From the NCBI RefSeq assembly GCF_041435355.1, contig NZ_CP108442.1, forward strand, positions 6,012,501 through 6,076,500: a DNA stretch of 64,000 nucleotides, in the 5' to 3' direction. Shown piece after piece: positions 33,046 through 41,612 of this stretch. Each line of letters begins with the position of its first letter. The stretch's first letter is position 1. A program made the translations under genes and the position numbers. The stretch is from Streptomyces sp. NBC_01276. GTDB lineage: Bacteria; Actinomycetota; Actinomycetes; Streptomycetales; Streptomycetaceae. Below the pieces are notes generated by a model. That model saw only the letters and a program-made list of their open reading frames with translations, made no database searches and had not been told where the DNA came from.

Positions 33046-35352
33046 ATGCCCCGCACCGCCCCGCGCATCTGCCCCCTCTGCGAAGCCACCTGCGGCCTCA
33101 CCCTGACCATCGAGGGGACCACCGTCACCGGTGCCCGGGGTGACCGCGACGACGTCTTCAGCCGCGGCTTCATCTGCCCCAAGGGCGCCGCCTTCGGAGC
33201 GCTCGACGCCGACCCGGACCGGCTGCGCACCCCCCTCGTCCGCCGCGACGGCCGCCTGCGCCGGGCGACCTGGGAGGAGGCCTACGACGCCATCGCCGCA
33301 GCCGTCCCCGCCCTGGTCCGGGAACACGGGGCGCAGTCCGTGGGCGTCGTCCTCGGCAACCCGAACGTGCACACCATGGCCGGCGCCCTCTACCCGCCGC
33401 TGCTCGTGGGCGCCCTGGGCACCCGCAACCTCTTCACCGCCAGCACCCTCGACCAGATGCCCAAACACGTCTCCAGCGGACTGCTGTTCGGCGACCCCTT
33501 CGCCATCCCCGTGCCCGACCTCGACCGCACCGACTTCCTGCTCCTGCTCGGCGCCAACCCGGTCGAGTCCAACGGCTCCCTGTGCACCGCCCCCGACTTC
33601 CCCGGCCGGCTCAAGGCGCTGCGGGCGCGCGGAGGCACCCTCGTCGTCGTCGACCCGCGCAGGACGCGCACCGCCCGGCTCGCCGACCGGCACCTCGCAC
33701 CCCGCCCCGGCAGCGACGCCCTGCTGCTCGCCGCCGTCGCGCACACCCTGCTCGCCGAAGGGCTGTCCGCTCCCGGCGCGTTGGCGCGACACACCGAGGG
33801 GCTCGGGGAACTCGCCGACGCCCTCGGGAGTTTCACTCCTGAGGCCTTGGCCCCCGCCTGCGACCTCACGGCCGCCGAGATCCGCGACCTGGCCCGTGAT
33901 CTCGCGGCCGCGCCGACCGCCGCCGTCTACGGGCGGATCGGCAGCTGCACCGTCGAGTACGGGACGCTCGCCAGCTGGCTGGTCGACGTACTGAACATCC
34001 TCACCGGCAACCTCGACCGGCCCGGCGGGGCCCTCTTCCCGCTCCCGGCGACCGGCCCACGCCCCCGTGCGGCCGGACCCGGCCGGGGATTCGCGCTCGG
34101 CCGCTGGCACAGCCGGGTCTCCGGCCACCCCGAGGCCAAGAGCGAACTGCCCATCGCCGCCCTCGCCGAGGAGATCGAGACCCCGGGTCCGGGGCGGATC
34201 CGCGCCCTGATCGCCATCGCCGCCAACCCCGTGCTGTCCGCCCCCGACGGCCGCCGGCTCGACGCGGCCCTGGCCGGGCTGGACTTCATGGTCAGCGTCG
34301 ACCCCTACCTCAACGAGACCTCCCGTCACGCCCACGTCGTGCTGCCTCCACCGCCCCCGTCCCAGAGCGCGCACCACGACTTCGCCTTCAACGGCTTCGC
34401 CATCCGCAACCAGGTCCGCTACACCCGTCCCGCCGTCCCCCTCGAAGCCGGGCGGCTCGACGAGTGCGAGATCCACGCGCGCCTCGTCCTGGCCGTCTCC
34501 GGCACGCACGGCGCCGCCGAGCCGTCCGTCGTCGACGAGACGGCGATCCAGGGCGCCCTCGCCCGGGAGACCGCGGACCGGCGCTCCCCCCTCCACGGCG
34601 CCGACCCCGCCCGCCTCGCGGGGCTCCTGGCGGGCGAGAACGGCCCCGAACGGCGGCTCGACCTGATGCTGCGACTCGGCCCGTACGGAGACCTGTTCGG
34701 CGCCGCAGGACAGCCGGTCGGGCAGTCCGACGGGCAGCCGGAAGCGCCGGAGGGCGGGTCTGCGTACGGGCAGCCGGACGGGTCGGACGGCGGGCTGAGT
34801 CTGGACAGGCTGCTCGCCCACCCGCACGGCATCGACCTCGGCCCGCTGCGGCCCCGGCTCCCGGGCCTGCTCAGGACCCGCAGCGGCAGGATCGAGCTGC
34901 TCCCGGACCCGATCGCGGCCGAGCTCCCCCGACTGCGCGCGGCCCTCACCGGCCGCCCCGCCGCCCTGGTGCTCGTGGGCCGCCGCCACCTGCGGTCCAA
35001 CAACAGCTGGTTGCACAACGTCCCGGCCCTCACCGGCGGTTCCAACCGCTGCACCCTCCAGGTCCATCCGCGGGACGCGGAGCGGATCGGACTGGCCGAC
35101 GGGGGGCGGGCCCGGGTCACGGCCGACGGCGGCAGTCTGGAGGTCCCCGTGGAGGTCACCGACGCCGTCCGCGCCGGCGTGGTCAGCCTGCCGCACGGCT
35201 GGGGCCACGACCGGGACGGCACCCGCCTCGCGGTGGCGGCCGCCGAACCGGGAGTGAACGTCAACCAGCTCCTCGACGGCACCCGGCTCGACCCGCTCTC
35301 CGGGACGGCGGTGCTCAACGGCTTCCCCGTCGAACTCGTACCCCTGCCCTGA
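33046..35352 (+). CDS. molybdopterin (bis-MGD) oxidoreductase
   Basis: A 768-residue DMSO-reductase superfamily enzyme. The N-terminal CPLCEATCGLTL plus FICPKG gives a CxxCxxxC...C site for a 4Fe-4S cluster. The central catalytic domains follow (GANPVESNGSL, VVDPRRTRTA, NILTGNLDRPGGALFP) and the C-terminal MGD-binding domain closes it (RSNNSWLHNVPAL, HPRDAERIGLADGG, SLPHGWGH). No Tat signal is seen, so it is cytoplasmic. A low-complexity GQPVGQSDGQP insert lies near 560-590. No electron-transfer subunit or chaperone gene is adjacent. The substrate (formate, nitrate or other) cannot be told. GGAGG precedes the ATG. Confidence 0.9.
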   Translation: MPRTAPRICPLCEATCGLTLTIEGTTVTGARGDRDDVFSRGFICPKGAAFGALDADPDRLRTPLVRRDGRLRRATWEEAYDAIAAAVPALVREHGAQSVGVVLGNPNVHTMAGALYPPLLVGALGTRNLFTASTLDQMPKHVSSGLLFGDPFAIPVPDLDRTDFLLLLGANPVESNGSLCTAPDFPGRLKALRARGGTLVVVDPRRTRTARLADRHLAPRPGSDALLLAAVAHTLLAEGLSAPGALARHTEGLGELADALGSFTPEALAPACDLTAAEIRDLARDLAAAPTAAVYGRIGSCTVEYGTLASWLVDVLNILTGNLDRPGGALFPLPATGPRPRAAGPGRGFALGRWHSRVSGHPEAKSELPIAALAEEIETPGPGRIRALIAIAANPVLSAPDGRRLDAALAGLDFMVSVDPYLNETSRHAHVVLPPPPPSQSAHHDFAFNGFAIRNQVRYTRPAVPLEAGRLDECEIHARLVLAVSGTHGAAEPSVVDETAIQGALARETADRRSPLHGADPARLAGLLAGENGPERRLDLMLRLGPYGDLFGAAGQPVGQSDGQPEAPEGGSAYGQPDGSDGGLSLDRLLAHPHGIDLGPLRPRLPGLLRTRSGRIELLPDPIAAELPRLRAALTGRPAALVLVGRRHLRSNNSWLHNVPALTGGSNRCTLQVHPRDAERIGLADGGRARVTADGGSLEVPVEVTDAVRAGVVSLPHGWGHDRDGTRLAVAAAEPGVNVNQLLDGTRLDPLSGTAVLNGFPVELVPLP

Positions 35353-35389
35353 GCTGGGGTTTTGCTCGTATTGCTCACGCGTCGACGTC

Positions 35390-35419
35390 TTGTTGGCACA
35401 AGGAGGCGGCACCTAGGTT
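35390..35419 (+). promoter_or_regulatory. leaderless promoter of the CitMHS gene
   Basis: TTGTTG (35390-35395), an 18-bp spacer and TAGGTT (35414-35419) form a sigma-70-like promoter. TAGGTT ends 6 nt before the ATG at 35426, so the transcript would begin at or next to the start codon. The AAGGAGG at about 35399-35405 is too far upstream to be a ribosome site and lies between the promoter elements. Confidence 0.45.
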
Positions 35420-35425
35420 CCCTGC

Positions 35426-36901
35426 ATGCTGACCTTCCTCGGCTTCGCCATGATCGCGACCTTCCTGGTCCTGATCATGCTGAAGAAAATGTCGCCCATC
35501 GCGGCGCTCGTCCTCATCCCCGCGCTCTTCTGCGTGTTCGCCGGAAAGGGCGCGCACCTGGGGGACTACGTCATCGACGGCGTCGGGAAGCTCGCCCCGA
35601 CCGCCGCCATGCTGATGTTCGCCATCGTCTACTTCGGCGTGATGATCGACGTCGGCCTCTTCGACCCGATCGTCCGGGGCATCCTGCGCTTCTGCAAGGC
35701 CGATCCGATGCGGGTCGTGGTCGGCACGGCCGTGCTGGCGGCGATCGTCTCCCTCGACGGGGACGGTTCGACCACCTTCATGATCACCGTTTCGGCCATG
35801 TACCCGCTCTACAAGCGGCTGGGTCTGAGCCTGGTGGTCATGACGGGCGTCGCCGCGACCGCGAACGGCGTGATGAACACCCTCCCCTGGGGCGGACCCA
35901 CCGCCCGCGCCGCCACCGCCCTCAAGCTGGACGCGGCCGACATCTTCGTCCCGATGATCCCCGCCCTCGCGGTCGGGCTCCTGTGCGTCTTCGTCCTGGC
36001 CTACGTCCTGGGCCTGCGCGAGCGCCGCCGCGTCGGCTCCCTGGTGATGCCCGGGGAGGCGGGGGCCGAGGCCGAGGAGGAGTTCCTGGTCGCGGTCGGT
36101 CCGGGCGGCAGGACGGACACGGGCGCGCAGCCGGACGCGAAGGCGCCCGGGGGCGGTGGCTCCGGTTCCGCCACGGATCCCGCCCCCGGTTCCTCCTCCG
36201 GCCCGGGTTCCGCCGCGGGTGCGGGCGCCGCCTCCGCCGCCGCGCCCGGGGACGACGGCTTCCAGGGGCTCGACCCCGACCGTCCGACGCTGCGCCCCCG
36301 CCTCTACTGGTTCAACGCGGGCCTCACCGTCGCCCTGCTCGCCGCGATGATCATGGAGCTGCTGCCGATCCCGGTGCTGTTCCTGCTCGGCGCCGCCCTC
36401 GCGCTCACCGTGAACTTCCCCCACATGCCTGACCAGAAGGCCCGCATCGCCGCCCACGCCGACAACGTCCTCAACGTCGCCGGCATGGTCTTCGCCGCGG
36501 CCGTCTTCACGGGCGTCCTCAGCGGAACGGGCATGGTCAAGCACATGGCCGACTGGCTCGTCGGCGCCGTCCCCGAGGGCATGGGCCCGCACATGGCCCT
36601 GGTCACCGGGCTGCTCAGCCTGCCGCTGACCTACTTCATGTCCAACGACGGCTTCTACTTCGGCGTCCTGCCGGTCCTCGCCGAGGCCGGCGCCGCCCAC
36701 GGGGTCTCCTCGCTGGAGATCGCCCGCGCCTCCCTGGTGGGCCAGGCCCTGCACATGTCGAGCCCGCTGGTTCCGGCCGTCTACGTCCTCGTCGGCATGG
36801 CCAGGGTCGAGTTCGGCGACCACACCCGCTTCACGGTGAAATGGGCGGCCCTCACCTCCCTCGTGGTACTGGCCGCGGGGATGCTTTTCGGCATCATCTG
36901 A
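35426..36901 (+). CDS. CitMHS-family metal-citrate:H+ symporter
   Basis: A 491-residue transporter with about 11-12 helices. VSLDGDGSTTFMITVSAMYPLYKRLG, GVMNTLPWGGPTARAA and YFMSNDGFYFGVLPVLAEAG are family hallmarks. It imports citrate bound to a divalent or ferric metal with protons. A Gly/Ser/Ala/Pro-rich cytoplasmic loop of about 70 residues (205-275) is longer than the family norm. By order and sequence it corresponds to S. coelicolor CitSc (SCO1710, from memory). The start at 35426 has no SD but a -10 hexamer 6 nt upstream. Confidence 0.93.
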   Translation: MLTFLGFAMIATFLVLIMLKKMSPIAALVLIPALFCVFAGKGAHLGDYVIDGVGKLAPTAAMLMFAIVYFGVMIDVGLFDPIVRGILRFCKADPMRVVVGTAVLAAIVSLDGDGSTTFMITVSAMYPLYKRLGLSLVVMTGVAATANGVMNTLPWGGPTARAATALKLDAADIFVPMIPALAVGLLCVFVLAYVLGLRERRRVGSLVMPGEAGAEAEEEFLVAVGPGGRTDTGAQPDAKAPGGGGSGSATDPAPGSSSGPGSAAGAGAASAAAPGDDGFQGLDPDRPTLRPRLYWFNAGLTVALLAAMIMELLPIPVLFLLGAALALTVNFPHMPDQKARIAAHADNVLNVAGMVFAAAVFTGVLSGTGMVKHMADWLVGAVPEGMGPHMALVTGLLSLPLTYFMSNDGFYFGVLPVLAEAGAAHGVSSLEIARASLVGQALHMSSPLVPAVYVLVGMARVEFGDHTRFTVKWAALTSLVVLAAGMLFGII

Positions 36902-36925
36902 GCCGGGCGGCCCCTGGTGCCCCGA

Positions 36926-36944
36926 AAACTACCGGCGCTAGTTT
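36926..36944. promoter_or_regulatory. TetR operator upstream of the aldehyde dehydrogenase operon
   Basis: AAACTA-CCGGCGC-TAGTTT is an inverted repeat with 6-bp arms. The same 19-mer with two changes recurs at 40309-40327 next to a TetR gene. It lies 56-74 nt before the aldehyde dehydrogenase start. Confidence 0.7.
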
Positions 36945-36999
36945 GTAGGGTGTCGACGACGTCAGCTCTACGCGCTCGTGCGTGCTCGGGAGGAATGCC

Positions 37000-38412
37000 A
37001 TGAAGGCCCACGACGGGATGTACATCGGCGGGGAGTGGCGGCCCGCCGCCGGAACCGACCGGATCGAGGTCGTCAACCCGGCCGACGAGCAGGTCATCGC
37101 CAACGTCCCGGCCGGGGGCGCCGAGGACGTGGACGCGGCCGTACGCGCGGCCCGCGCGGCCCTCCCCGGCTGGGCGGCCACGGCTCCGGCCGAGCGGGCC
37201 GCCCTGATCGGTGCACTGCGCGACGTCCTGGCGGCCCGCAAGGGCGAGATCGCCGAGACGATCACCGCCGAACTCGGCGCCACCTCCGGCTTCTCGGAGA
37301 ACGTCCACGTCGGGGCCCCGATCGCGGTGGCCTCCTCCTACGCCGAGCTGGCGGCCGAGTACGCCTTCGAGGAACGGATCGGGAACTCCACCGTGCTGCT
37401 GGAGCCGGTCGGTGTGGTCGGGGCCATCACGCCCTGGAACTATCCCCTGCACCAGGTCGTTGCCAAGGTGTCACCCGCTCTCGCCGCCGGCTGCACCCTC
37501 GTCCTCAAGCCGGCCGAGGACACCCCGCTGACCGCGCAGCTCTTCGCCGAAGCCGTGCACGAGGCGGGCATCCCGGCCGGAGTCTTCAACCTGGTGACCG
37601 GCACCGGCCCGGTCGCCGGACAGGCGCTGGCCGAGCACGAAGGGGTCGACCTCGTCTCCTTCACCGGCTCGACCGCCGTCGGCAAGAAGATCGGTGCCAT
37701 CGCCGGCGCCGCCGTCAAGCGCGTCGCCCTCGAACTCGGCGGCAAGTCGGCGAACGTCATCCTGCCCGGCGCCGATCTGCCCAAGGCCGTCGCCGCGGGC
37801 GTCGCCGACGTCATGAGCAACTCCGGTCAGAGCTGCAACGCCCTCACCCGCATGCTCGTCCAGCGGGACCAGTACGAGGAGGCCGTGTCCCTCGCGGTGG
37901 CCGCCGTCGCCAAGTACCCCACCGGCGACCCCCGCGACCCGGGCACCCGACTCGGCCCGGTGATCAACGCCAAGCAGCGCGCCCGCGTGCGCGCGTACAT
38001 CGACAAGGGCGTCGAGGAGGGCGCCCGACTCGTCGCGGGCGGTTCCGAAGCGCCGCACGAGCACGGGTACTTCGTCACCCCGACCGTGTTCGCGGACGTC
38101 ACCCCCGAGATGACCATCGCCCAGGAGGAGATCTTCGGTCCCGTCCTGGCGATCCTCCCCTACGAGGACGAGGAGGACGCCCTGCGCATCGCCAACGGCA
38201 CGGTCTACGGCCTGGGCGGCGCCGTCTGGGCGGCGGACGCGGAGACGGCCGTGGCCTTCGCCCGGCGCATGGACACCGGTCAGGTGGACATCAACGGCGG
38301 CCGCTTCAACGTGCGCGCGCCCTTCGGCGGCTACAAGCAGTCGGGCGTGGGCCGCGAGCTCGGCCCGCACGGCCTGGGGGAGTACCTCCAGACCAAGTCC
38401 CTGCAGTTCTGA
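37000..38412 (+). CDS. NAD(P)-dependent aldehyde dehydrogenase
   Basis: A 470-residue dehydrogenase. TPWNYPLHQVVAKVSPALAAGCT, the cofactor motif SFTGSTAVGKKI, the general-base Glu in LELGGKS and the catalytic Cys in NSGQSCNALTR are all in place. GGGAGG is 6 nt before the ATG at 37000; an upstream start at 36982 is less likely. It forms an operon with the alcohol dehydrogenase 41 nt downstream and shares an operator with the acyl-CoA dehydrogenase divergon at 40.3 kb. It should oxidise an aliphatic or aromatic aldehyde to the acid. Confidence 0.95.
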   Translation: MKAHDGMYIGGEWRPAAGTDRIEVVNPADEQVIANVPAGGAEDVDAAVRAARAALPGWAATAPAERAALIGALRDVLAARKGEIAETITAELGATSGFSENVHVGAPIAVASSYAELAAEYAFEERIGNSTVLLEPVGVVGAITPWNYPLHQVVAKVSPALAAGCTLVLKPAEDTPLTAQLFAEAVHEAGIPAGVFNLVTGTGPVAGQALAEHEGVDLVSFTGSTAVGKKIGAIAGAAVKRVALELGGKSANVILPGADLPKAVAAGVADVMSNSGQSCNALTRMLVQRDQYEEAVSLAVAAVAKYPTGDPRDPGTRLGPVINAKQRARVRAYIDKGVEEGARLVAGGSEAPHEHGYFVTPTVFADVTPEMTIAQEEIFGPVLAILPYEDEEDALRIANGTVYGLGGAVWAADAETAVAFARRMDTGQVDINGGRFNVRAPFGGYKQSGVGRELGPHGLGEYLQTKSLQF

Positions 38413-38453
38413 CCGCGACCCGCAGCACCCCAGAAGACACGGAGACGAAGACC

Positions 38454-39533
38454 ATGGTCCGCGCCGCCATCCTGCCCGCCGTCGGAGCCCCGCTGGAGAT
38501 ACGGGACATCGTGCTGCCCGAACCCGGCCCCGGGCAGGTCCGGGTGCGGCTCGCCGCAGCCGGGGTCTGTCACTCCGATCTCTCCCTCACCAACGGCACC
38601 ATGCGGGTGCCCGTCCCCGCCGTCCTCGGCCACGAGGGCGCGGGGACGGTCGTCTCGGTGGGCGAGGGTGTCACCCACGTCGCACCCGGCGACGGTGTGG
38701 TGCTCAACTGGGCCCCGTCCTGCGGGGAGTGCCACCACTGCCGGATCGGCGAGGTCTGGCTCTGCGCCAAGGCCCTGACCGGGGTCGGCGCGGTCTACGC
38801 CCACGACGCCGAGGGCACCGAGCTGCACCCCGGGCTGAACGTCGCGGCCTTCGCCGAGGAGACCGTCGTCGCGGCGAACTGCGTGCTGCCCGCGCCCGCC
38901 GGGATCCCGCTGCCCGAAGCCGCCCTGCTCGGCTGCGCCGTCCTCACCGGGTACGGGGCCGTCCACCACAGCGCCCAGGTCCGCCCCGGCGAGTCGGTGG
39001 CCGTGTTCGGTGTCGGCGGGGTCGGCCTGGCCGCGCTGCAGGCGGCCCGGATCGCCGGGGCGGGGGCCGTCGTGGCGGTCGACGTCTCCCCGGCGAAGGA
39101 GGAACTGGCCCGTGCCGCCGGGGCCACCGACTTCGTGCTCGCCTCCGAGACCACCGCCAAGCAGATCCGCGCGCTCACCGCCGGTCAGGGCGCGGACGTG
39201 GCCGTCGAGTGCGTGGGCCGCGCGGAGACCATCCGCGGGGCCTGGGATTCCACCCGCCGGGGCGGGCGCACCACGGTCGTCGGCATCGGCGGCAAGGAGC
39301 AGCAGGTCGCCTTCCACGCGCTGGAGATCTTCCACTACGCCCGCACCCTCAGCGGCTGCGTCTACGGCAACAGCGATCCGGCCCGCGACCTCCCGGTGAT
39401 CGCCGACCACGTGCGGGCCGGCCGCCTCGACCTCGGCGCGCTGGTCACCGACCGGATCACCCTCGACGGCATCCCCGCCGCTTTCGACGCGATGCTCGCG
39501 GGCAAGGGCGGCCGCTCCCTGGTCGTCTTCTGA
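38454..39533 (+). CDS. zinc-dependent (class III-like) alcohol dehydrogenase
   Basis: A 359-residue medium-chain dehydrogenase. Catalytic zinc ligands are in GVCHSD, GHEGAG and GCAVLTG. The structural zinc loop is CGECHHCRIGEVWLC. The NAD site is GVGGVGLAALQ. Translated from ATG at 38454 with GGAGACG upstream. It follows the aldehyde dehydrogenase gene, so alcohol to aldehyde to acid is the likely sequence of reactions. Substrate not determined. Confidence 0.95.
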   Translation: MVRAAILPAVGAPLEIRDIVLPEPGPGQVRVRLAAAGVCHSDLSLTNGTMRVPVPAVLGHEGAGTVVSVGEGVTHVAPGDGVVLNWAPSCGECHHCRIGEVWLCAKALTGVGAVYAHDAEGTELHPGLNVAAFAEETVVAANCVLPAPAGIPLPEAALLGCAVLTGYGAVHHSAQVRPGESVAVFGVGGVGLAALQAARIAGAGAVVAVDVSPAKEELARAAGATDFVLASETTAKQIRALTAGQGADVAVECVGRAETIRGAWDSTRRGGRTTVVGIGGKEQQVAFHALEIFHYARTLSGCVYGNSDPARDLPVIADHVRAGRLDLGALVTDRITLDGIPAAFDAMLAGKGGRSLVVF

Positions 39534-39554
39534 TCCGGCCGGCCCCGGGTCCGA

Positions 39555-39589
39555 CCGGCCGGCCGCACCCACCCCGTGCGGCCGGCCGG
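39555..39589. terminator. bidirectional terminator between ADH and TetR genes
   Basis: Perfect 14-bp arms CCGGCCGGCCGCAC and GTGCGGCCGGCCGG surround a 7-nt loop. The hairpin fills the 57-bp gap between two convergent genes. There is no U tract, as is common in Streptomyces. Confidence 0.8.
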
Positions 39590-39590
39590 G

Positions 39591-40280
39591 TCAGGCCCGC
39601 GGCTCCCGCAGGGCCTCGTACTGGAGGGACAGGCCGTCCAGCAGGGCCGTCAGGCCCGTCTCGAACGCGCCCTCGTCCACCTCGCGCCTGCGCTCCGCCA
39701 GCAGGTGGGCCCGCCCCAGGTGCGGGTAGTCCACCGGGTCGTACGCCGCCTCGTCGTCCACGAACCCCCGGGCGAACGAGGCCACAGCCGAGCCCAGGAT
39801 GAAGTAGCGCATCAGGGCGCCGATCCGCGTCGCGTGGGCCGGCGGCCATCCCGCCTCCGTCATCGCCCCGAACACCGCGTCCGCCAGCCGCAGCCCGGCG
39901 GGGCGCCGGCCCGGCCCCCGTGCCAGCACCGGCACGATGTTGGGGTGGTCCGCCAGGGCGTCCCGGTACGAGTGCGCCCACGCGTGCAGGGCCTCGCGCC
40001 AGTCCCGGCGCGCCCCACCGTCACCGACACGGTCTCCTTCGCCGCCGCCGCCGACGGCGCCGAACATCGACAGGTCGACCCGGGCGCTCACCGCGTCCGC
40101 CACCGCCTCCAGGATCGCGTCCTTGGTCCGGAAGTGGTTGTACAGCGAGGGTCCGCTGACCCCGAGGGCCGCGGCCAGCCGCCGCGTCGACACCGCCTCC
40201 AGCCCCTCCGCGTCCACCAGCGCACCGGCCGCCTCGACGATGCGGTCTCTGCTCAGGAGGGGCTTGCGCGGTCTGGCCAT
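39591..40280 (-). CDS. TetR-family regulator of ALDH/ADH and acyl-CoA dehydrogenase
   Basis: A 229-residue regulator. HTH residues are in RDRIVEAAGALVDAEGLEAVSTRRLAAALGVSGPSLYNHFRTKDAI (about 11-58), with a TetR_C ligand domain of the AcrR type after it. The ATG at 40280 has TACTAT 7 nt upstream and no SD (leaderless). It is divergent from the acyl-CoA dehydrogenase; the shared spacer holds the AAACTA...TAGTTA palindrome that is also upstream of the aldehyde dehydrogenase. Autoregulation plus repression of both units is the simplest reading. Confidence 0.88.
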   Translation of the reverse strand: MARPRKPLLSRDRIVEAAGALVDAEGLEAVSTRRLAAALGVSGPSLYNHFRTKDAILEAVADAVSARVDLSMFGAVGGGGEGDRVGDGGARRDWREALHAWAHSYRDALADHPNIVPVLARGPGRRPAGLRLADAVFGAMTEAGWPPAHATRIGALMRYFILGSAVASFARGFVDDEAAYDPVDYPHLGRAHLLAERRREVDEGAFETGLTALLDGLSLQYEALREPRA

Positions 40281-40308
40281 GCGCCACATAGTAGGCCCTG
40301 CCCGCCAT

Positions 40309-40327
40309 AAACTACCGGTGCTAGTTA
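40309..40327. promoter_or_regulatory. TetR operator between regulator and acyl-CoA dehydrogenase
   Basis: AAACTA-CCGGTGC-TAGTTA matches the site at 36926-36944 in 17 of 19 positions. It starts 29 nt upstream of the TetR start codon and ends 43 nt before the acyl-CoA dehydrogenase start, so one bound dimer could control both promoters. Confidence 0.75.
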
Positions 40328-40369
40328 AAGGCTCCGGCACCCGCGACCGCGCCCCACCCGGAGGCACCC

Positions 40370-41521
40370 GTGAACCTGGAACCCAGCGAGGAGCAGGAAG
40401 CCGTGCGCCGGCTCGCCCGCGCGTTCAGCGAGCGCGAGATCGCCCCGTACGCCGCCGAGTGGGACCGTGCCGAGAGCGTGGACCGGTCCATCGTGAAGAA
40501 GCTCGGCGACCTCGGTTTCCTCGGCCTCACCGTCCCCGAGGAGTACGGCGGCTCCGGCGGCGACCACGTCTCCTACGCGCTCGTCACCGAGGAACTGGGC
40601 CGCGGGGACTCCGCGGTGCGCGGCATCGTCTCCGTCTCCCTCGGCCTGGTCGCCAAGACCGTCGCCGCCTGGGGCACCGAGGAGCAGAAGCGCGAGTGGC
40701 TGCCCCGGCTGTGCTCCGGCGAGGCCCTCGGCTGCTTCGGCCTGACCGAACCCGGCACCGGCTCCGACGCCGCCGCCCTCACCACCCGGGCCGTGCGCGA
40801 GGGGGACGCGTACGTGATCAGCGGCAGCAAGATGTTCATCACCAACGGCACCTGGGCCGACGTCGTCCTGCTCTTCGCCCGCACCGGCGGCGCCCCTGGC
40901 CACCGCGGGATCTCCGCCTTCCTCGTCCCCGCCGACACCCCGGGCCTGACCCGCCAGGAGGTCCACGGCAAGCTGGGCCTGCGCGGTCAGGCCACCGCCG
41001 AGCTGGCCCTCGACGGCGTCCGCGTGCCCGCGTCCGCGATGCTCGGCCCCGAGGGCAAGGGTTTCTCCGTCGCCATGTCGGCCCTGGCCAAGGGCCGGAT
41101 GTCGGTGGCCGCCGGCTGCGTCGGCATCGCGCAGGCCGCGCTGGACGCGGCCGTCTCGTACGCCGCCCGGCGCGAGCAGTTCGGCAAGCCGATCTCCCAC
41201 CACCAGCTGGTGCAGGAGCTGATCGCCGACATTTCCGTCGACGTGGACGCCGCCCGGCTGCTGACCTGGCGCGTCGCCGACCTCATCGACCGCGGCCGGC
41301 CCTTCGCCACCGAGGCCTCCACCGCCAAGCTCTTCGCCTCCGAAGCGGCCGTGCGCGCCGCGGGCAACGCCCTCCAGGTCCACGGCGGCTACGGCTACAT
41401 CGACGAGTACCCGGCCGGAAAGCTGCTGCGCGACGCCCGCGTGATGACCCTCTACGAGGGGACCAGTCAGATCCAGAAGCTGCTGATCGGCCGCGCCCGC
41501 ACGGGCGTCTCCGCCTTCTGA
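40370..41521 (+). CDS. acyl-CoA dehydrogenase
   Basis: A 383-residue FAD enzyme of beta-oxidation or branched-chain amino-acid breakdown. GCFGLTEPGTGSDAAAL, KMFITNGTWADV, the C-terminal RREQFGKPISHHQLVQ and HGGYGYIDEYPAGKLLRDARVMTLYEGTSQIQ are canonical; the catalytic glutamate is likely in LYEGTSQ. GGAGG precedes the GTG at 40370 by 7-8 nt. Its closest look is the short/branched-chain type. It is controlled by the divergent TetR gene. Confidence 0.95.
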   Translation: MNLEPSEEQEAVRRLARAFSEREIAPYAAEWDRAESVDRSIVKKLGDLGFLGLTVPEEYGGSGGDHVSYALVTEELGRGDSAVRGIVSVSLGLVAKTVAAWGTEEQKREWLPRLCSGEALGCFGLTEPGTGSDAAALTTRAVREGDAYVISGSKMFITNGTWADVVLLFARTGGAPGHRGISAFLVPADTPGLTRQEVHGKLGLRGQATAELALDGVRVPASAMLGPEGKGFSVAMSALAKGRMSVAAGCVGIAQAALDAAVSYAARREQFGKPISHHQLVQELIADISVDVDAARLLTWRVADLIDRGRPFATEASTAKLFASEAAVRAAGNALQVHGGYGYIDEYPAGKLLRDARVMTLYEGTSQIQKLLIGRARTGVSAF

Positions 41522-41550
41522 GCCGGCGGCGGGCGCGACGGAATCCTGCC

Positions 41551-41564
41551 TAAGCGCTTGCTCA
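41551..41564. promoter_or_regulatory. operator TAAGCGCTTGCTCA upstream of TetR gene
   Basis: The core AAGCGCTT is a perfect palindrome. The 14-mer recurs with one change at 42744-42757 upstream of the MaoC gene. It lies just upstream of TAGGGT (41573-41578), a likely -10. Confidence 0.6.
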
Positions 41565-41612
41565 CCCTCCGGTAGGGTGTTCCTTCCACACGGGGAAGAG
41601 GGTGAGCGGGCG

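Noticed and set aside
35399..35405. AAGGAGG as the ribosome site of the CitMHS gene.
   Set aside because: It is 20 nt from the ATG, too far, and no in-frame start with correct spacing exists. A leaderless promoter fits better.
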